Source of the DNA: an uncultured bacterium
GTDB taxonomy: Bacteria; Pseudomonadota; Alphaproteobacteria; Sphingomonadales; Sphingomonadaceae
DNA: 64,000 nt
Assembly: GCA_942636505.2 (NCBI GenBank)
Contig: CALOGB020000126.1
Coordinates: 124,001-188,000 of the forward strand
Reading direction: 5' to 3'
Made by a program: the position numbers and the translations under genes. Below are positions 55,278-62,841 of this stretch, piece by piece. Numbering within the stretch: the first letter of the stretch is position 1; every line of letters begins with the position of its first letter. Under the pieces are notes generated by a model, which was not told where the DNA came from, ran no database searches, and saw only the letters and a program-made list of their open reading frames with translations.

Positions 55278-56030
55278 CTACCGCGCCAACCGCCGGTAGG
55301 CAGAGATCGCTATCAGGGCCATCGCGATACCCGCCGCCATTGCTGCCACCGCAGCGCCGGCGTCGACGATCGCCAGCGCGACCGGATTGCCCTGACCGCC
55401 GTCGCGCAGCGCCTTGTCTGCCATCATGAAGGGGGCGCCGACGAGCCAGCCGCTGATGTAGCTGAACGCGGCCAGCCCCATCAGCGGGAGCCCCGACCCA
55501 CGGCTGAGTACGAGACTGCGGCGGATCGCCGCCAGCGCGCCGAGCGGGGCTTCGGCGAACATTGCCGGGCCGGTGAGCATCGTCCGGCCGAGGATGTAGA
55601 GCCCCGGGATCGCATACAGCAGCAGCCCAGCCCCTGCCGGCAGCGACACGATCACCATCGCCAGCAGGAAGCGCGGGAATATCCGGAGGCAACGGGTCAA
55701 CGCCTGTTGCAGGTCGAGATGGTCGCGATCGAGATACAGCGCGTAGAACAGCGACGTGCCGAAAAAGCTCATCACATAGGCGAGCAGGTACCAGCCGCCA
55801 TGCGCCGCCGCCCAGGTCTGCACCGCATCGGCCCAGACCATCGCCTGCGCTTCGTTATTGCCCGCCGCGGCATCGGGCATCGGCGGATCGGGAACGACCA
55901 GCGCGAGCGCAAAGGCAGGCAGGAACAGGAACGGTGCGGCGATCCGCAGCAACAGGTCGCGGTCGCGCTTGAACAGCGTCCAGGCGTCGGTGAGGACGGT
56001 CGCGAAATCGAGCTTCATCGGGGATTTCAT
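55278..56030 (-). CDS. Polytopic membrane protein, paralogue of its upstream neighbour
   Basis: A protein of 250 residues with about six hydrophobic helices (APFLFLPAFALALVV, YLLAYVMSFFGTSLFYALYL, FLLAMVIVSLPAGAGLLLYA, ALAIVDAGAAVAAMAAGIAM). It shares the pattern AIRRSLVLSRG with [11 protein letters not shown] in the gene before it, indicating tandem paralogues. Such proteins resemble the membrane domain linked to glycerophosphodiesterases, but no enzyme domain is present. ATG at 56030 overlaps the upstream stop by four bases. Function unknown. Confidence 0.75.
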   Translation of the reverse strand: MKSPMKLDFATVLTDAWTLFKRDRDLLLRIAAPFLFLPAFALALVVPDPPMPDAAAGNNEAQAMVWADAVQTWAAAHGGWYLLAYVMSFFGTSLFYALYLDRDHLDLQQALTRCLRIFPRFLLAMVIVSLPAGAGLLLYAIPGLYILGRTMLTGPAMFAEAPLGALAAIRRSLVLSRGSGLPLMGLAAFSYISGWLVGAPFMMADKALRDGGQGNPVALAIVDAGAAVAAMAAGIAMALIAISAYRRLAR

Positions 56031-56839
56031 TCCTGGGGAAGTTTCTCTCTGACCGCGACGTAGAGCTGCGCGGTGAAGACCGCGGCGAGCGCGGTGAAGA
56101 CGGTGGTGACGATCGTCGCGACGACGCCCGACAGGAAGGTCGCGGTGGCGATGCCGTCGGCGCCGAGCGCGAGGCGGAAGATGATCCCGGTTACCGACTG
56201 CGCGGCCCAGGTGGACACGAGCATGACGATCGCGAACAGGATCAGCACGCCGATGATCCGCCACGTCAGCCCCTTGGTGAGCTGGACCGAACGACGGATC
56301 GCACCGATCCCGCGACGCTCGTTGAGGATGACGGGGTTGAGCAACACTAGTCGAGCGCCGATCCAGATCGCCACCAGCAGAAAGGCAAGCCCGTACAGCG
56401 CCACGAATGCCGCCGCATTCGCGCTGGGCGGAGTCATCTGGACGCTCGATCCGCTGGCCGCAGCCGCGAAATCGAACCCCGAATTGAGCAGGACGATCAC
56501 CGGCGGCACCACGAACAGCGCTGCCACGAACGTCAGCAACATCGTGATCCCGAGCGCCGGGAGCACGCGCTTGCCCGCCACGCGGCGCGCTTCGGCGGCG
56601 TTGGTGGCGGGATCCGTCGCGATCGCGACGATCGCCAACTGTGCCCAGATCACCGCGACCAGTGCGGCGATCGCCAGCGTGGCGCCGACCAGCGCAAACA
56701 CTATGGTCCCAGGCGTCGAGAAGGCGGCGAAGCCATCGCGGAGCACGCTGGGCAGCGCTATACCGAGCAGCGCGATCGGTGCGATCATGCCGGTGCGCCC
56801 GTTGAGCACCTCAATCGTGCGATCCCAGACCGTTCCCAT
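56027..56839 (-). CDS. Polytopic membrane protein, first of a tandem pair
   Basis: About 270 residues from the ATG at 56839 ([20 protein letters not shown]). Helices include [70 protein letters not shown] and [18 protein letters not shown]. The middle carries [23 protein letters not shown], shared in part with the next gene. The open frame extends further upstream over the lipB region, so the start could be at 56887. Function unknown; co-translated with its paralogue. Confidence 0.72.
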   Translation of the reverse strand: MGTVWDRTIEVLNGRTGMIAPIALLGIALPSVLRDGFAAFSTPGTIVFALVGATLAIAALVAVIWAQLAIVAIATDPATNAAEARRVAGKRVLPALGITMLLTFVAALFVVPPVIVLLNSGFDFAAAASGSSVQMTPPSANAAAFVALYGLAFLLVAIWIGARLVLLNPVILNERRGIGAIRRSVQLTKGLTWRIIGVLILFAIVMLVSTWAAQSVTGIIFRLALGADGIATATFLSGVVATIVTTVFTALAAVFTAQLYVAVREKLPQE

Positions 56840-57005
56840 CTTCACGCGTGCGTTGACTATCCCTGTCGTCGCGCCTGTCGTCGCCATGCCCGTGCTCCCG
56901 CCATTCCCGTTCCTGCGCGAGGTAGCCCAAGCCCTCGCGCTTGACCACATGGTTGAAGGGCTCGTCGCGGTTGCAACTTGCGGCACGGGTGCGCAATTGG
57001 GATCG

Positions 57006-57659
57006 GTGATCACCCCTCCCCTCTCCGATATCGAATGGCGGACCAACGCCGGCCTTACCCCCTATGCGGATGCGCTGGCCGAAATGGAGGCGCGCGCGGT
57101 CGCCGTCGGCACCGGTGACGCGCGCGAACTGCTGTGGATGCTCGAGCACCCGCCGGTCTACACCGCCGGCACCAGCGCCGAACCTGGAGACCTGATCGAC
57201 GCGCGATTCCCGGTGATCCCAACCGGGCGCGGCGGCAAATACACCTATCATGGGCCGGGGCAGCGGATCGGATATGTCGTGCTCGACCTCACCAAGCGCG
57301 GGCGCGACGTGCGGTGTTACGTCCACGCGCTCGAATCCTGGGTGATCGCAGCGCTTGGCGAGCTGGGCGTCGAGGCGTTCGCGGTCGATGGCCGGGTCGG
57401 CATCTGGACGCTCGATCAGGGTCAAGAGGCGAAGATCGGGGCGATCGGGGTGCGGGTCAAACGCTGGGTGACGCTCCACGGCTTCTCGGTCAACATCGAC
57501 CCGGACCTGTCTCACTTTGGTGGTATCGTGCCCTGCGGCCTGCCGGAATACGGCGTTACCAGCCTGCAAACGCTCGGCATTTCCGCCGACCTTGCAACTT
57601 TCGACGCAGCCCTGGCGTTGACGGCCGATGCTTTCCTTGAAACAGTTTCTTGTCCTTGA
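57006..57659 (+). CDS. lipB: Octanoyl-[ACP]:protein N-octanoyltransferase
   Basis: First step of lipoate synthesis, moving octanoate from acyl carrier protein to lipoyl domains. About 217 residues from the GTG at 57006 ([23 protein letters not shown]). Signatures: [39 protein letters not shown] (key RGGxxTYHGPGQ), the catalytic Lys in [17 protein letters not shown], and the catalytic Cys in GGIVPCGL. The frame is open upstream to an ATG at 56950, so the start is uncertain. It diverges from the membrane-protein pair. Confidence 0.95.
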   Translation: MITPPLSDIEWRTNAGLTPYADALAEMEARAVAVGTGDARELLWMLEHPPVYTAGTSAEPGDLIDARFPVIPTGRGGKYTYHGPGQRIGYVVLDLTKRGRDVRCYVHALESWVIAALGELGVEAFAVDGRVGIWTLDQGQEAKIGAIGVRVKRWVTLHGFSVNIDPDLSHFGGIVPCGLPEYGVTSLQTLGISADLATFDAALALTADAFLETVSCP

Positions 57660-57762
57660 GAAAACGAGGCTTGAGGGCAAAGCGTTATCGGATTAATGTC
57701 CACTACGATTTGGGTATTAAGGGCGAGCAGCCAGCCAAATCCTCTATCTAGGGAGCTTCCAC

Positions 57763-58044
57763 ATGCGTGCACTCATTTCCAAGGTTCTGACCGGTTCGCT
57801 GATCGCCAGCGCAGCACTCGCTGTTTCGGCTTGCGGTCCCAAGACCGAGACCACGACCGACAACACGATGGTCACCGACATGAACGCCACTGAGGGCATG
57901 GACACGATGTCCGACAACATGACCGCAGTCGACGGCGCGTCGAACGGTGGCATGATGGCCAACGACACCATGATGGCGAACGACACGATGATGTCGAACG
58001 ACACCATGATGACGAACAACGCGATGACCACCAACGCAATGTAA
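57763..58044 (+). CDS. Small lipoprotein with NDTMM repeats
   Basis: A protein of 93 residues. A lipoprotein signal (GSLIASAALAVSAC) places the lipidated Cys near residue 24. The mature part is Thr/Asp/Asn/Met-rich and ends in a tandem array of roughly MMANDT units (GGMMANDTMMANDTMM, SNDTMMTNNAMTTNAM). No enzyme motif is visible. The Met content hints at metal binding or oxidant scavenging, but this is speculation. A clear terminator follows. Confidence 0.8.
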   Translation: MRALISKVLTGSLIASAALAVSACGPKTETTTDNTMVTDMNATEGMDTMSDNMTAVDGASNGGMMANDTMMANDTMMSNDTMMTNNAMTTNAM

Positions 58045-58073
58045 TTTCCGCAAGGAAACTACGACGTTGTGGA

Positions 58074-58108
58074 GGGCCGCCCGGGCAACCGGACGGCCCT
58101 TTTCGTTA
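58074..58108 (+). terminator. Intrinsic terminator of the repeat lipoprotein gene
   Basis: GGGCCGCCCGG (58074-58084) pairs with CCGGACGGCCC (58089-58099) with one mismatch and a four-base loop, followed by TTTTCGTTATT. Confidence 0.85.
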
Positions 58109-58257
58109 TTGGTGGTGCGCGCTGGGTTTCGGCGATCGAACGACGTGCGGGGGCACCCCACAGCTCCGCCGTCGAGCGATCGTTTCGGCGCCGACGGATT
58201 TCTGACGTTCCCACCCAGCAACGGCGTCGGACGACGGGTCGAAAAGGTTAAAATCGC

Positions 58258-58286
58258 TTGGGAGTTTCACGGAAACGCTTTAGATT
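58258..58286 (+). promoter_or_regulatory. Candidate promoter of the 58318 gene
   Basis: TTGGGA (58258-58263) and TAGATT (58281-58286) are 17 bases apart and 32 bases before the start codon. Neither box is a close consensus match. Confidence 0.3.
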
Positions 58287-58317
58287 CGATCACTTGGAAT
58301 GCCCTGGGGAGGTTGGA

Positions 58318-59028
58318 ATGAAGGTGTTGCGTACCGCGCTCGCGCTTTGCGTGGCGTCGAGCGGGCTCGCTGTGGCGCAGTCGGCGTCGGCGCAGTTCTT
58401 TTTACAGTCGCGCGATTTCTCGGGCGCAGCCGTCACCGGTGAAGAATCCGACCTTGGCCAGGCCCTGCCCGGCGCGACGTCGGCGGAGATGCGGGCGGCG
58501 CTGGTGTGGCACATGCGTGCGGCGCTCAACGTCGCGGCGTTGCAGTGCCAGTTCGAACCGACCTTGCTGACGGTGCCGAACTATAATTCGATCCTGGCCG
58601 ATCACGGCGACGAGTTGAAGGGGGCGTTCGACACGCTCACCAAATACTTCCTGCGCGTGAACAAGGCGGCGGGGCCCAGGGCGGGTCAGGGCGCGCTCGA
58701 CCAGTTCGGGACGCGGACCTATTCGAGCTTCGCCACCGTGGCGGCGCAGTACGGCTTTTGCCAGACCGCAGGGTCGATCGGGCGCGATGCGGTGTTCGCA
58801 CCGCGCGGTCATTTCTTCGAGGTCGCACTCGCCCGCTCGCGCGAGTTGCGCAACAGCCTGATCCCGTGGGGCGAGCAGCGCTTTCCCCGGTACATCGGTC
58901 GCGAACGGGGAGCACCGTTGATGATCCGTCTCGATCCGATCTGCTGGAACAAGAAGGGCGAATGGGTCGTGAAGAAATGCGGCGCGCAGAACTGGCCACC
59001 GGCCGGTATGGGTATGGCGACTCGCTGA
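58318..59028 (+). CDS. Exported hypothetical protein (236 aa)
   Basis: Unrecognised. A signal peptide (LALCVASSGLAVAQSASAQ) precedes a mature domain with four or five conserved-looking Cys (LQCQFEP, GFCQTAG, PICWNKKGEWVVKKCG), suggesting disulfides in the periplasm. Segments such as VPNYNSILADHGDELKGAF and LDQFGTRTYSSFATVAAQYGF look like packed helices. GGGGAGG five bases before the ATG at 58318 makes this a well-expressed start. It ends near a weakly structured 150-base gap before queE. Confidence 0.78.
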   Translation: MKVLRTALALCVASSGLAVAQSASAQFFLQSRDFSGAAVTGEESDLGQALPGATSAEMRAALVWHMRAALNVAALQCQFEPTLLTVPNYNSILADHGDELKGAFDTLTKYFLRVNKAAGPRAGQGALDQFGTRTYSSFATVAAQYGFCQTAGSIGRDAVFAPRGHFFEVALARSRELRNSLIPWGEQRFPRYIGRERGAPLMIRLDPICWNKKGEWVVKKCGAQNWPPAGMGMATR

Positions 59029-59180
59029 GTCGGCTGGCCGAGGGTTGAGTGATCTGGGGTACGCCCGCGCTCACCCTTCGCACCCGGCAAGTGGCCGCTA
59101 GGCCTTCCCAATGTTCAACATCTTGACCGCCTGGCCTCACGATATTCCCGCGAAAGCTGGCGTAGCGCGTGAGGCTAGGG

Positions 59181-59813
59181 TTAGCGCAGACCGAGCAGCT
59201 TGTGCGTCTGGAGCGACAGTCGCCACTGCGGGCGTTCCATGACGAGATCCACGCAGGCCTCGCGGTTCGCATCCGCTCGCGGATCGTCGAGCGGCTGGAG
59301 CAGGAAGTTCTCGAAATCCCAGGTCTCGACCTCGTCGATGTCGCTGCCCGGTTGCGGCCAGACGAGCTTCAGCTCGTGCCCGGCGCGCTGAACGACGATG
59401 CTACCAGCCTTGGGACTGATGCAGACCCAGTCGATACCGGGATGCGCCGGAATCGTGCCGTTGCTCTCCATCGCGATCCGGAAGCCGTGAGCATGCAGCG
59501 CATCGACGATAGCGTCGTCGATCTGGAGCATCGGCTCGCCGCCGGTCAGGACGACGAATCGGTCGTGCACCCCTTCTCCCCAGAACCCTGCAACCGCCGC
59601 CGCCAAGGCCTGCGCATCGGCGAACTTGCCGCCGCCTAGCCCATCGGTACCGACGAATTCGGTATCGCAGAACTTGCACACCGCGGTCGCGCGGTCCTGT
59701 TCGCGGCCCGACCAGAGGTTGCAGCCGGCGAAGCGGACGAACACCGCGCGGCGACCAGCGTTGACGCCCTCACCCTGCAACGTGAGGAACATTTCCTTGA
59801 CGGCGTAGCTCAC
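59181..59813 (-). CDS. queE: 7-carboxy-7-deazaguanine synthase
   Basis: Radical SAM enzyme of queuosine/preQ0 synthesis, making 7-carboxy-7-deazaguanine from 6-carboxytetrahydropterin (210 aa). It begins MSYAVKEMFLTLQGEG and has the cluster motif C-x14-C-x2-C (CNLWSGREQDRATAVCKFC), the expanded form seen in some QueE proteins. VLTGGEPMLQ is the SAM-binding GGEP. The start is GTG at 59813, four bases after the queC stop. With queC it forms an operon. Confidence 0.95.
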   Translation of the reverse strand: MSYAVKEMFLTLQGEGVNAGRRAVFVRFAGCNLWSGREQDRATAVCKFCDTEFVGTDGLGGGKFADAQALAAAVAGFWGEGVHDRFVVLTGGEPMLQIDDAIVDALHAHGFRIAMESNGTIPAHPGIDWVCISPKAGSIVVQRAGHELKLVWPQPGSDIDEVETWDFENFLLQPLDDPRADANREACVDLVMERPQWRLSLQTHKLLGLR

Positions 59814-59817
59814 GGCG

Positions 59818-60522
59818 TCAGGCCGGCTTGACGGCGTAGACGGTAGGATCAGCGATCCCGGCTTCGTCGAAGCCACGCGAACGCAGGCGGCAGCTGTCGC
59901 ACTCACCGCAATGCTCACCGGCAGGCGTCGGATCGTAGCACGACCAGCTCAGGCCCAGGTCGAGGCCGAGCCGCGTGCCTTCGCGAACGATGTCCGCCTT
60001 GGTCATCATCTGGAGCGGTGCCTGGATGCGGAACGGTTCGCCTTCGACGCCGGCCTTGGTCGCGAGTTCTGCGAGGCCTTCGAAGGCGGCGATGAACTCC
60101 GGCCGGCAATCGGGATAGCCGGAGTAATCGAGCGCGTTGACGCCGATATAGATGTCGCGTGCGCCGGCCGCTTCGGCCCAGCCGAGCGCAAGGCTGAGGA
60201 AGATCGTGTTGCGCGCGGGCACGTAGGTGACGGGAATGCCGCCGCCGTCCTCGGTACCCGCGCCATCCTTCGGCACGTCGATGTCGGCGGTCAGCGCGGA
60301 GCCGCCGAACGCGGACAGGTCCATCGGCAGGACGATGTGGCGCTCGGCACCGAGCGCGGTGGCAACGCGACGCGCGGCATCGAGTTCGATCCGGTGACGC
60401 TGGTTATAGTCGAACGACAGCGCGAGCACGCGCTGGCCGGCTTCGCGCGCAAGCGCGGCGGATACCATCGAGTCGAGCCCGCCCGAGACGAGGGCGACCG
60501 CAAAGGGAGCAGGGGATGTCAT
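59818..60522 (-). CDS. queC: 7-cyano-7-deazaguanine synthase
   Basis: ATP-dependent enzyme that turns 7-carboxy-7-deazaguanine into preQ0 (234 aa). The PP-loop [10 protein letters not shown] lies near residue 14, followed by [10 protein letters not shown]; the zinc site [17 protein letters not shown] gives four Cys near the C-terminus. ATG at 60522. It is upstream of queE on the same strand. A hairpin-rich leader ending in an intrinsic-terminator structure lies just upstream (60551-60640). Confidence 0.96.
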   Translation of the reverse strand: MTSPAPFAVALVSGGLDSMVSAALAREAGQRVLALSFDYNQRHRIELDAARRVATALGAERHIVLPMDLSAFGGSALTADIDVPKDGAGTEDGGGIPVTYVPARNTIFLSLALGWAEAAGARDIYIGVNALDYSGYPDCRPEFIAAFEGLAELATKAGVEGEPFRIQAPLQMMTKADIVREGTRLGLDLGLSWSCYDPTPAGEHCGECDSCRLRSRGFDEAGIADPTVYAVKPA

Positions 60523-60550
60523 GATGCGTGTTCGCTAGGCCAGCGAGCGC

Positions 60551-60640
60551 AAAAAAGAAAGGGGCCGCCCGGCGGAGCGGCCCCGAGTTTGGCGCGGATG
60601 CGCGCCACAAGGGAGAAACGTGCTGAATAAGAGCACGTGA
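60551..60640 (-). ncRNA. Hairpin-rich segment upstream of queC: small RNA, leader or hslO terminator
   Basis: On the minus strand three stems follow each other: ACGTGCT/AGCACGT (60618-60638), GGCGCG/CGCGCC with a four-base loop (60591-60606), and GGGGCCGC/GCGGCCCC (60561-60584), the last followed by a U-rich run (60551-60560). That is a complete intrinsic terminator 29 bases before the queC start. It could end hslO transcription, end a small RNA, or attenuate queC-queE. I do not see a preQ1 aptamer motif. Confidence 0.5.
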
Positions 60641-60682
60641 CCAGTGGTAAGGGTGAGGGGTAAAAGCGCCGTTAACGCCGCA

Positions 60683-60830
60683 CTTCCCCTCTCCCCTTGG
60701 GGGAGAGGGAGGGAGGAGCCGTAGGCGACGGAAGGGTGAGGGGTAGTTGGGACTGGTGTCCTGAGCCTCACGCCCCTCACCCTCCCACGCATCGCGCGGG
60801 CCCCTCCCTCTCCCCTGCAGGGAGAGGGTT
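60683..60830. repeat. Palindromic element, family D
   Basis: About 148 bp ending at the hslO stop. Outer arms CCCTCTCCCC...GGGGAGAGGG are inverted at each end, and the internal text is closely similar to that of the element at 37503-37648. The same outer arms occur inside glyS (33466-33573). With the hairpin segment it accounts for the 308-base queC-hslO gap. Confidence 0.85.
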
Positions 60831-61748
60831 TTATCCCTCCACCGGCACCGGGAATTTCTTCGCGCAGAACGCGCAGTCGACAATGATGAAGCCGGTCTCG
60901 TCCGCCATCGACTGGCGTTCCTCCAACGGAAATTTCGAAATCACGCCCCGGATATAATCCGGATCGCAGCGGCAACCGCGCATGATCGGGATATCGGCGA
61001 GGATGCGGACGTCGTCTTCCTCGTTGAACAGGCGCCAGACGAGCGTTTCCAGCGGCAAAGTCGCATCGGTCAGTTCATCGACGCCCATCGTGCTGCCGAG
61101 CGTGGCGACATGCTCCCATTCCGGATGATCGAGCTTGGTGTGAAGGCGCTCGCGCCCGTCCTCGCCCTCGGGGAGATGCTGGAGGAACAGCCCGCCGGAA
61201 ATGCAGCGACCGTCGGGGCCCTTCGCCATGCCGGTGCGGATCATCGTCGGGATCTGCTCGGATTGCGTGAAATAACTCTGCGCGGCCTGCGACAGCGTGT
61301 CGCCGTCGAGGGGGACGATGCCCTGATAGCGCTCATTGCTGGTCGCCATGTCGAACGTGATCGCGAGATAGCCGGCGCCGAACAGCGCGAACAGCGATGG
61401 CTCCGCGGGAACCTCGGCGAGCTTGTCCGCGTCGTATTCGATATAGCCGCGTACTTCGCCGCCGCGGTAATCGCAGACGAGCAGCTGGACGACGCCGTTG
61501 TCGGTGCGCGTCTGCATGGTCAGCTGGCCGCTCGAATCCTTGAGCGTCGAGCCGATCAGCGCGGCGAGCGTGAGCGCCTCAGCGAGCAATTTCTCGATCG
61601 CGGGTGGATAGGCGTGTGCTGCAAGCACTTCGTCGAGCGCGGTGGCGAGCCGGACGATCCGGCCGCGCGCACTGCGGGTGGGGATCGCGAAAGCCAGCGC
61701 GCGGTCGAGATCGGTCACGTTGGGATCGAATTTTGGCGTATCGTTCAT
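60831..61748 (-). CDS. hslO: Hsp33 redox-regulated chaperone
   Basis: Holdase chaperone activated by oxidation (305 aa). The N-terminal substrate domain contains ALTLAALIGSTLKDSSGQLTMQ (key ALTLAALIGSTLKDSG-type block) and VRGYIEYD; the C-terminal zinc switch has CRCDPDYIRG and CAFCAKKF, i.e. CxC...CxxC with all four Cys. It lies 32 bases after argF on the same strand. Cytoplasmic. Confidence 0.96.
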   Translation of the reverse strand: MNDTPKFDPNVTDLDRALAFAIPTRSARGRIVRLATALDEVLAAHAYPPAIEKLLAEALTLAALIGSTLKDSSGQLTMQTRTDNGVVQLLVCDYRGGEVRGYIEYDADKLAEVPAEPSLFALFGAGYLAITFDMATSNERYQGIVPLDGDTLSQAAQSYFTQSEQIPTMIRTGMAKGPDGRCISGGLFLQHLPEGEDGRERLHTKLDHPEWEHVATLGSTMGVDELTDATLPLETLVWRLFNEEDDVRILADIPIMRGCRCDPDYIRGVISKFPLEERQSMADETGFIIVDCAFCAKKFPVPVEG

Positions 61749-61780
61749 CGTCCGCCAGATGGTGACCCTGCCCGTTCAGG

Positions 61781-62701
61781 TCAACCGATCTGCCCGAAGC
61801 ACCAGCGCAGGACCGACTTCTGCGCGTGGAGACGGTTCTCCGCCTCCTGCCAGATCAGCGACTGCGGACCGTCGATCACCTCTGGCGTGACCTCTTCGCC
61901 GCGGTGTGCGGGGAGGCAGTGGAGGAACTTCGCGTCGGGTTTGGCGAGTGCCATCAGCGCGGCGTCGACCTGGTACGGAGTGAGCGCCTTCAGCTTGGCC
62001 TCGGCATGCGCCTGCCCCATCGAGATCCAGGTGTCAGTGACGACGATGTCCGCACCTTCGACGGCCTCGCGCGGATCCGAGACGACGCGGGCCCGACCCG
62101 ACGACCGCGTGATGGCCTCTTCCTCCGGTTGGAATCCCTGCGGGCACGCCGCGACGACGTCGAACTGCATCAGCCCGGCGGCCTCGACGATCGAGGCGAG
62201 CACGTTGTTGCCATCGCCGAGCCATGCGACCTTGAGGCCGGGCAATGCCTTGCCGCTCTCGATGATCGTCAGCAGGTCGGCCATGATCTGGCAAGGGTGC
62301 GACGCGTCCGTCAGGCCATTGATGACGGGCACGCTGGCGTAGTGCGCCATCTCCTCGATCTTGGCGTGATCGTCGGTGCGGATCATGATCGCGTCGACAT
62401 AGCCCGACAGGATGCGCGCGGTATCGGCGATCGACTCGCCGCGGCCGAGTTGCATCGAGCCGCCGTCGGACACGATCGAGGTGCCCCCGAGCTGGCGGAT
62501 CGCCATGTCGAACGAGAAGCGCGTGCGGGTGGAGCTCTTCTCGAACACCATCGCGAGCGTGTGGCCGGCGAGCGGTGCATCGGTGTCGACGCGGCCCTTG
62601 GGGAAGCCGGCGCGCGCCGCCTTGCGGTCGAGTGCGTCGGTCAGCATAGCGGCGATGCCGTCGGCTCCGGCGTCGGTGAGATTCAGGAAATGGCGGGTCA
62701 T
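61781..62701 (-). CDS. argF: Ornithine carbamoyltransferase
   Basis: Makes citrulline from ornithine and carbamoyl phosphate in arginine synthesis (306 aa). It has the carbamoyl-phosphate loop [13 protein letters not shown] (STRTR), the HPCQIMADL motif, and the ornithine-side [14 protein letters not shown] with the catalytic Cys. ATG at 62701. It follows argD on the same strand, separated by a 140-base gap filled by a family C repeat. Confidence 0.97.
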   Translation of the reverse strand: MTRHFLNLTDAGADGIAAMLTDALDRKAARAGFPKGRVDTDAPLAGHTLAMVFEKSSTRTRFSFDMAIRQLGGTSIVSDGGSMQLGRGESIADTARILSGYVDAIMIRTDDHAKIEEMAHYASVPVINGLTDASHPCQIMADLLTIIESGKALPGLKVAWLGDGNNVLASIVEAAGLMQFDVVAACPQGFQPEEEAITRSSGRARVVSDPREAVEGADIVVTDTWISMGQAHAEAKLKALTPYQVDAALMALAKPDAKFLHCLPAHRGEEVTPEVIDGPQSLIWQEAENRLHAQKSVLRWCFGQIG

Positions 62702-62703
62702 AA

Positions 62704-62836
62704 TATCCTCCCCGGCACGGGGAGGGGGACCGCGCTCGCAGAGCGGGGTGGAGGGGGACCTCCACGGGCGCTACGCTGCGGGGAAAGCCCCCTCCACCAT
62801 GCTTCGCATGGTCCCCCTCCCCGTACCGGGGAGGAT
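62704..62836. repeat. Palindromic element, family C
   Basis: Begins TATCCTCCCCGGCACGGGGA and ends CCGTACCGGGGAGGAT, with inner GGTGGAGGGGG and CCCCCTCCACC arms. It fills the argD-argF gap. Its sequence around 62790-62815 (CCACCATGCTTCGCATGGTC) is close to the copy at 53475-53632. Confidence 0.85.
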
Positions 62837-62841
62837 CAGTT

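Noticed and set aside
60551..60640. preQ1 riboswitch upstream of queC
   Set aside because: The conserved preQ1-I loop and A-rich tail, and the preQ1-II elements, are not seen; only generic hairpins and a terminator are present.
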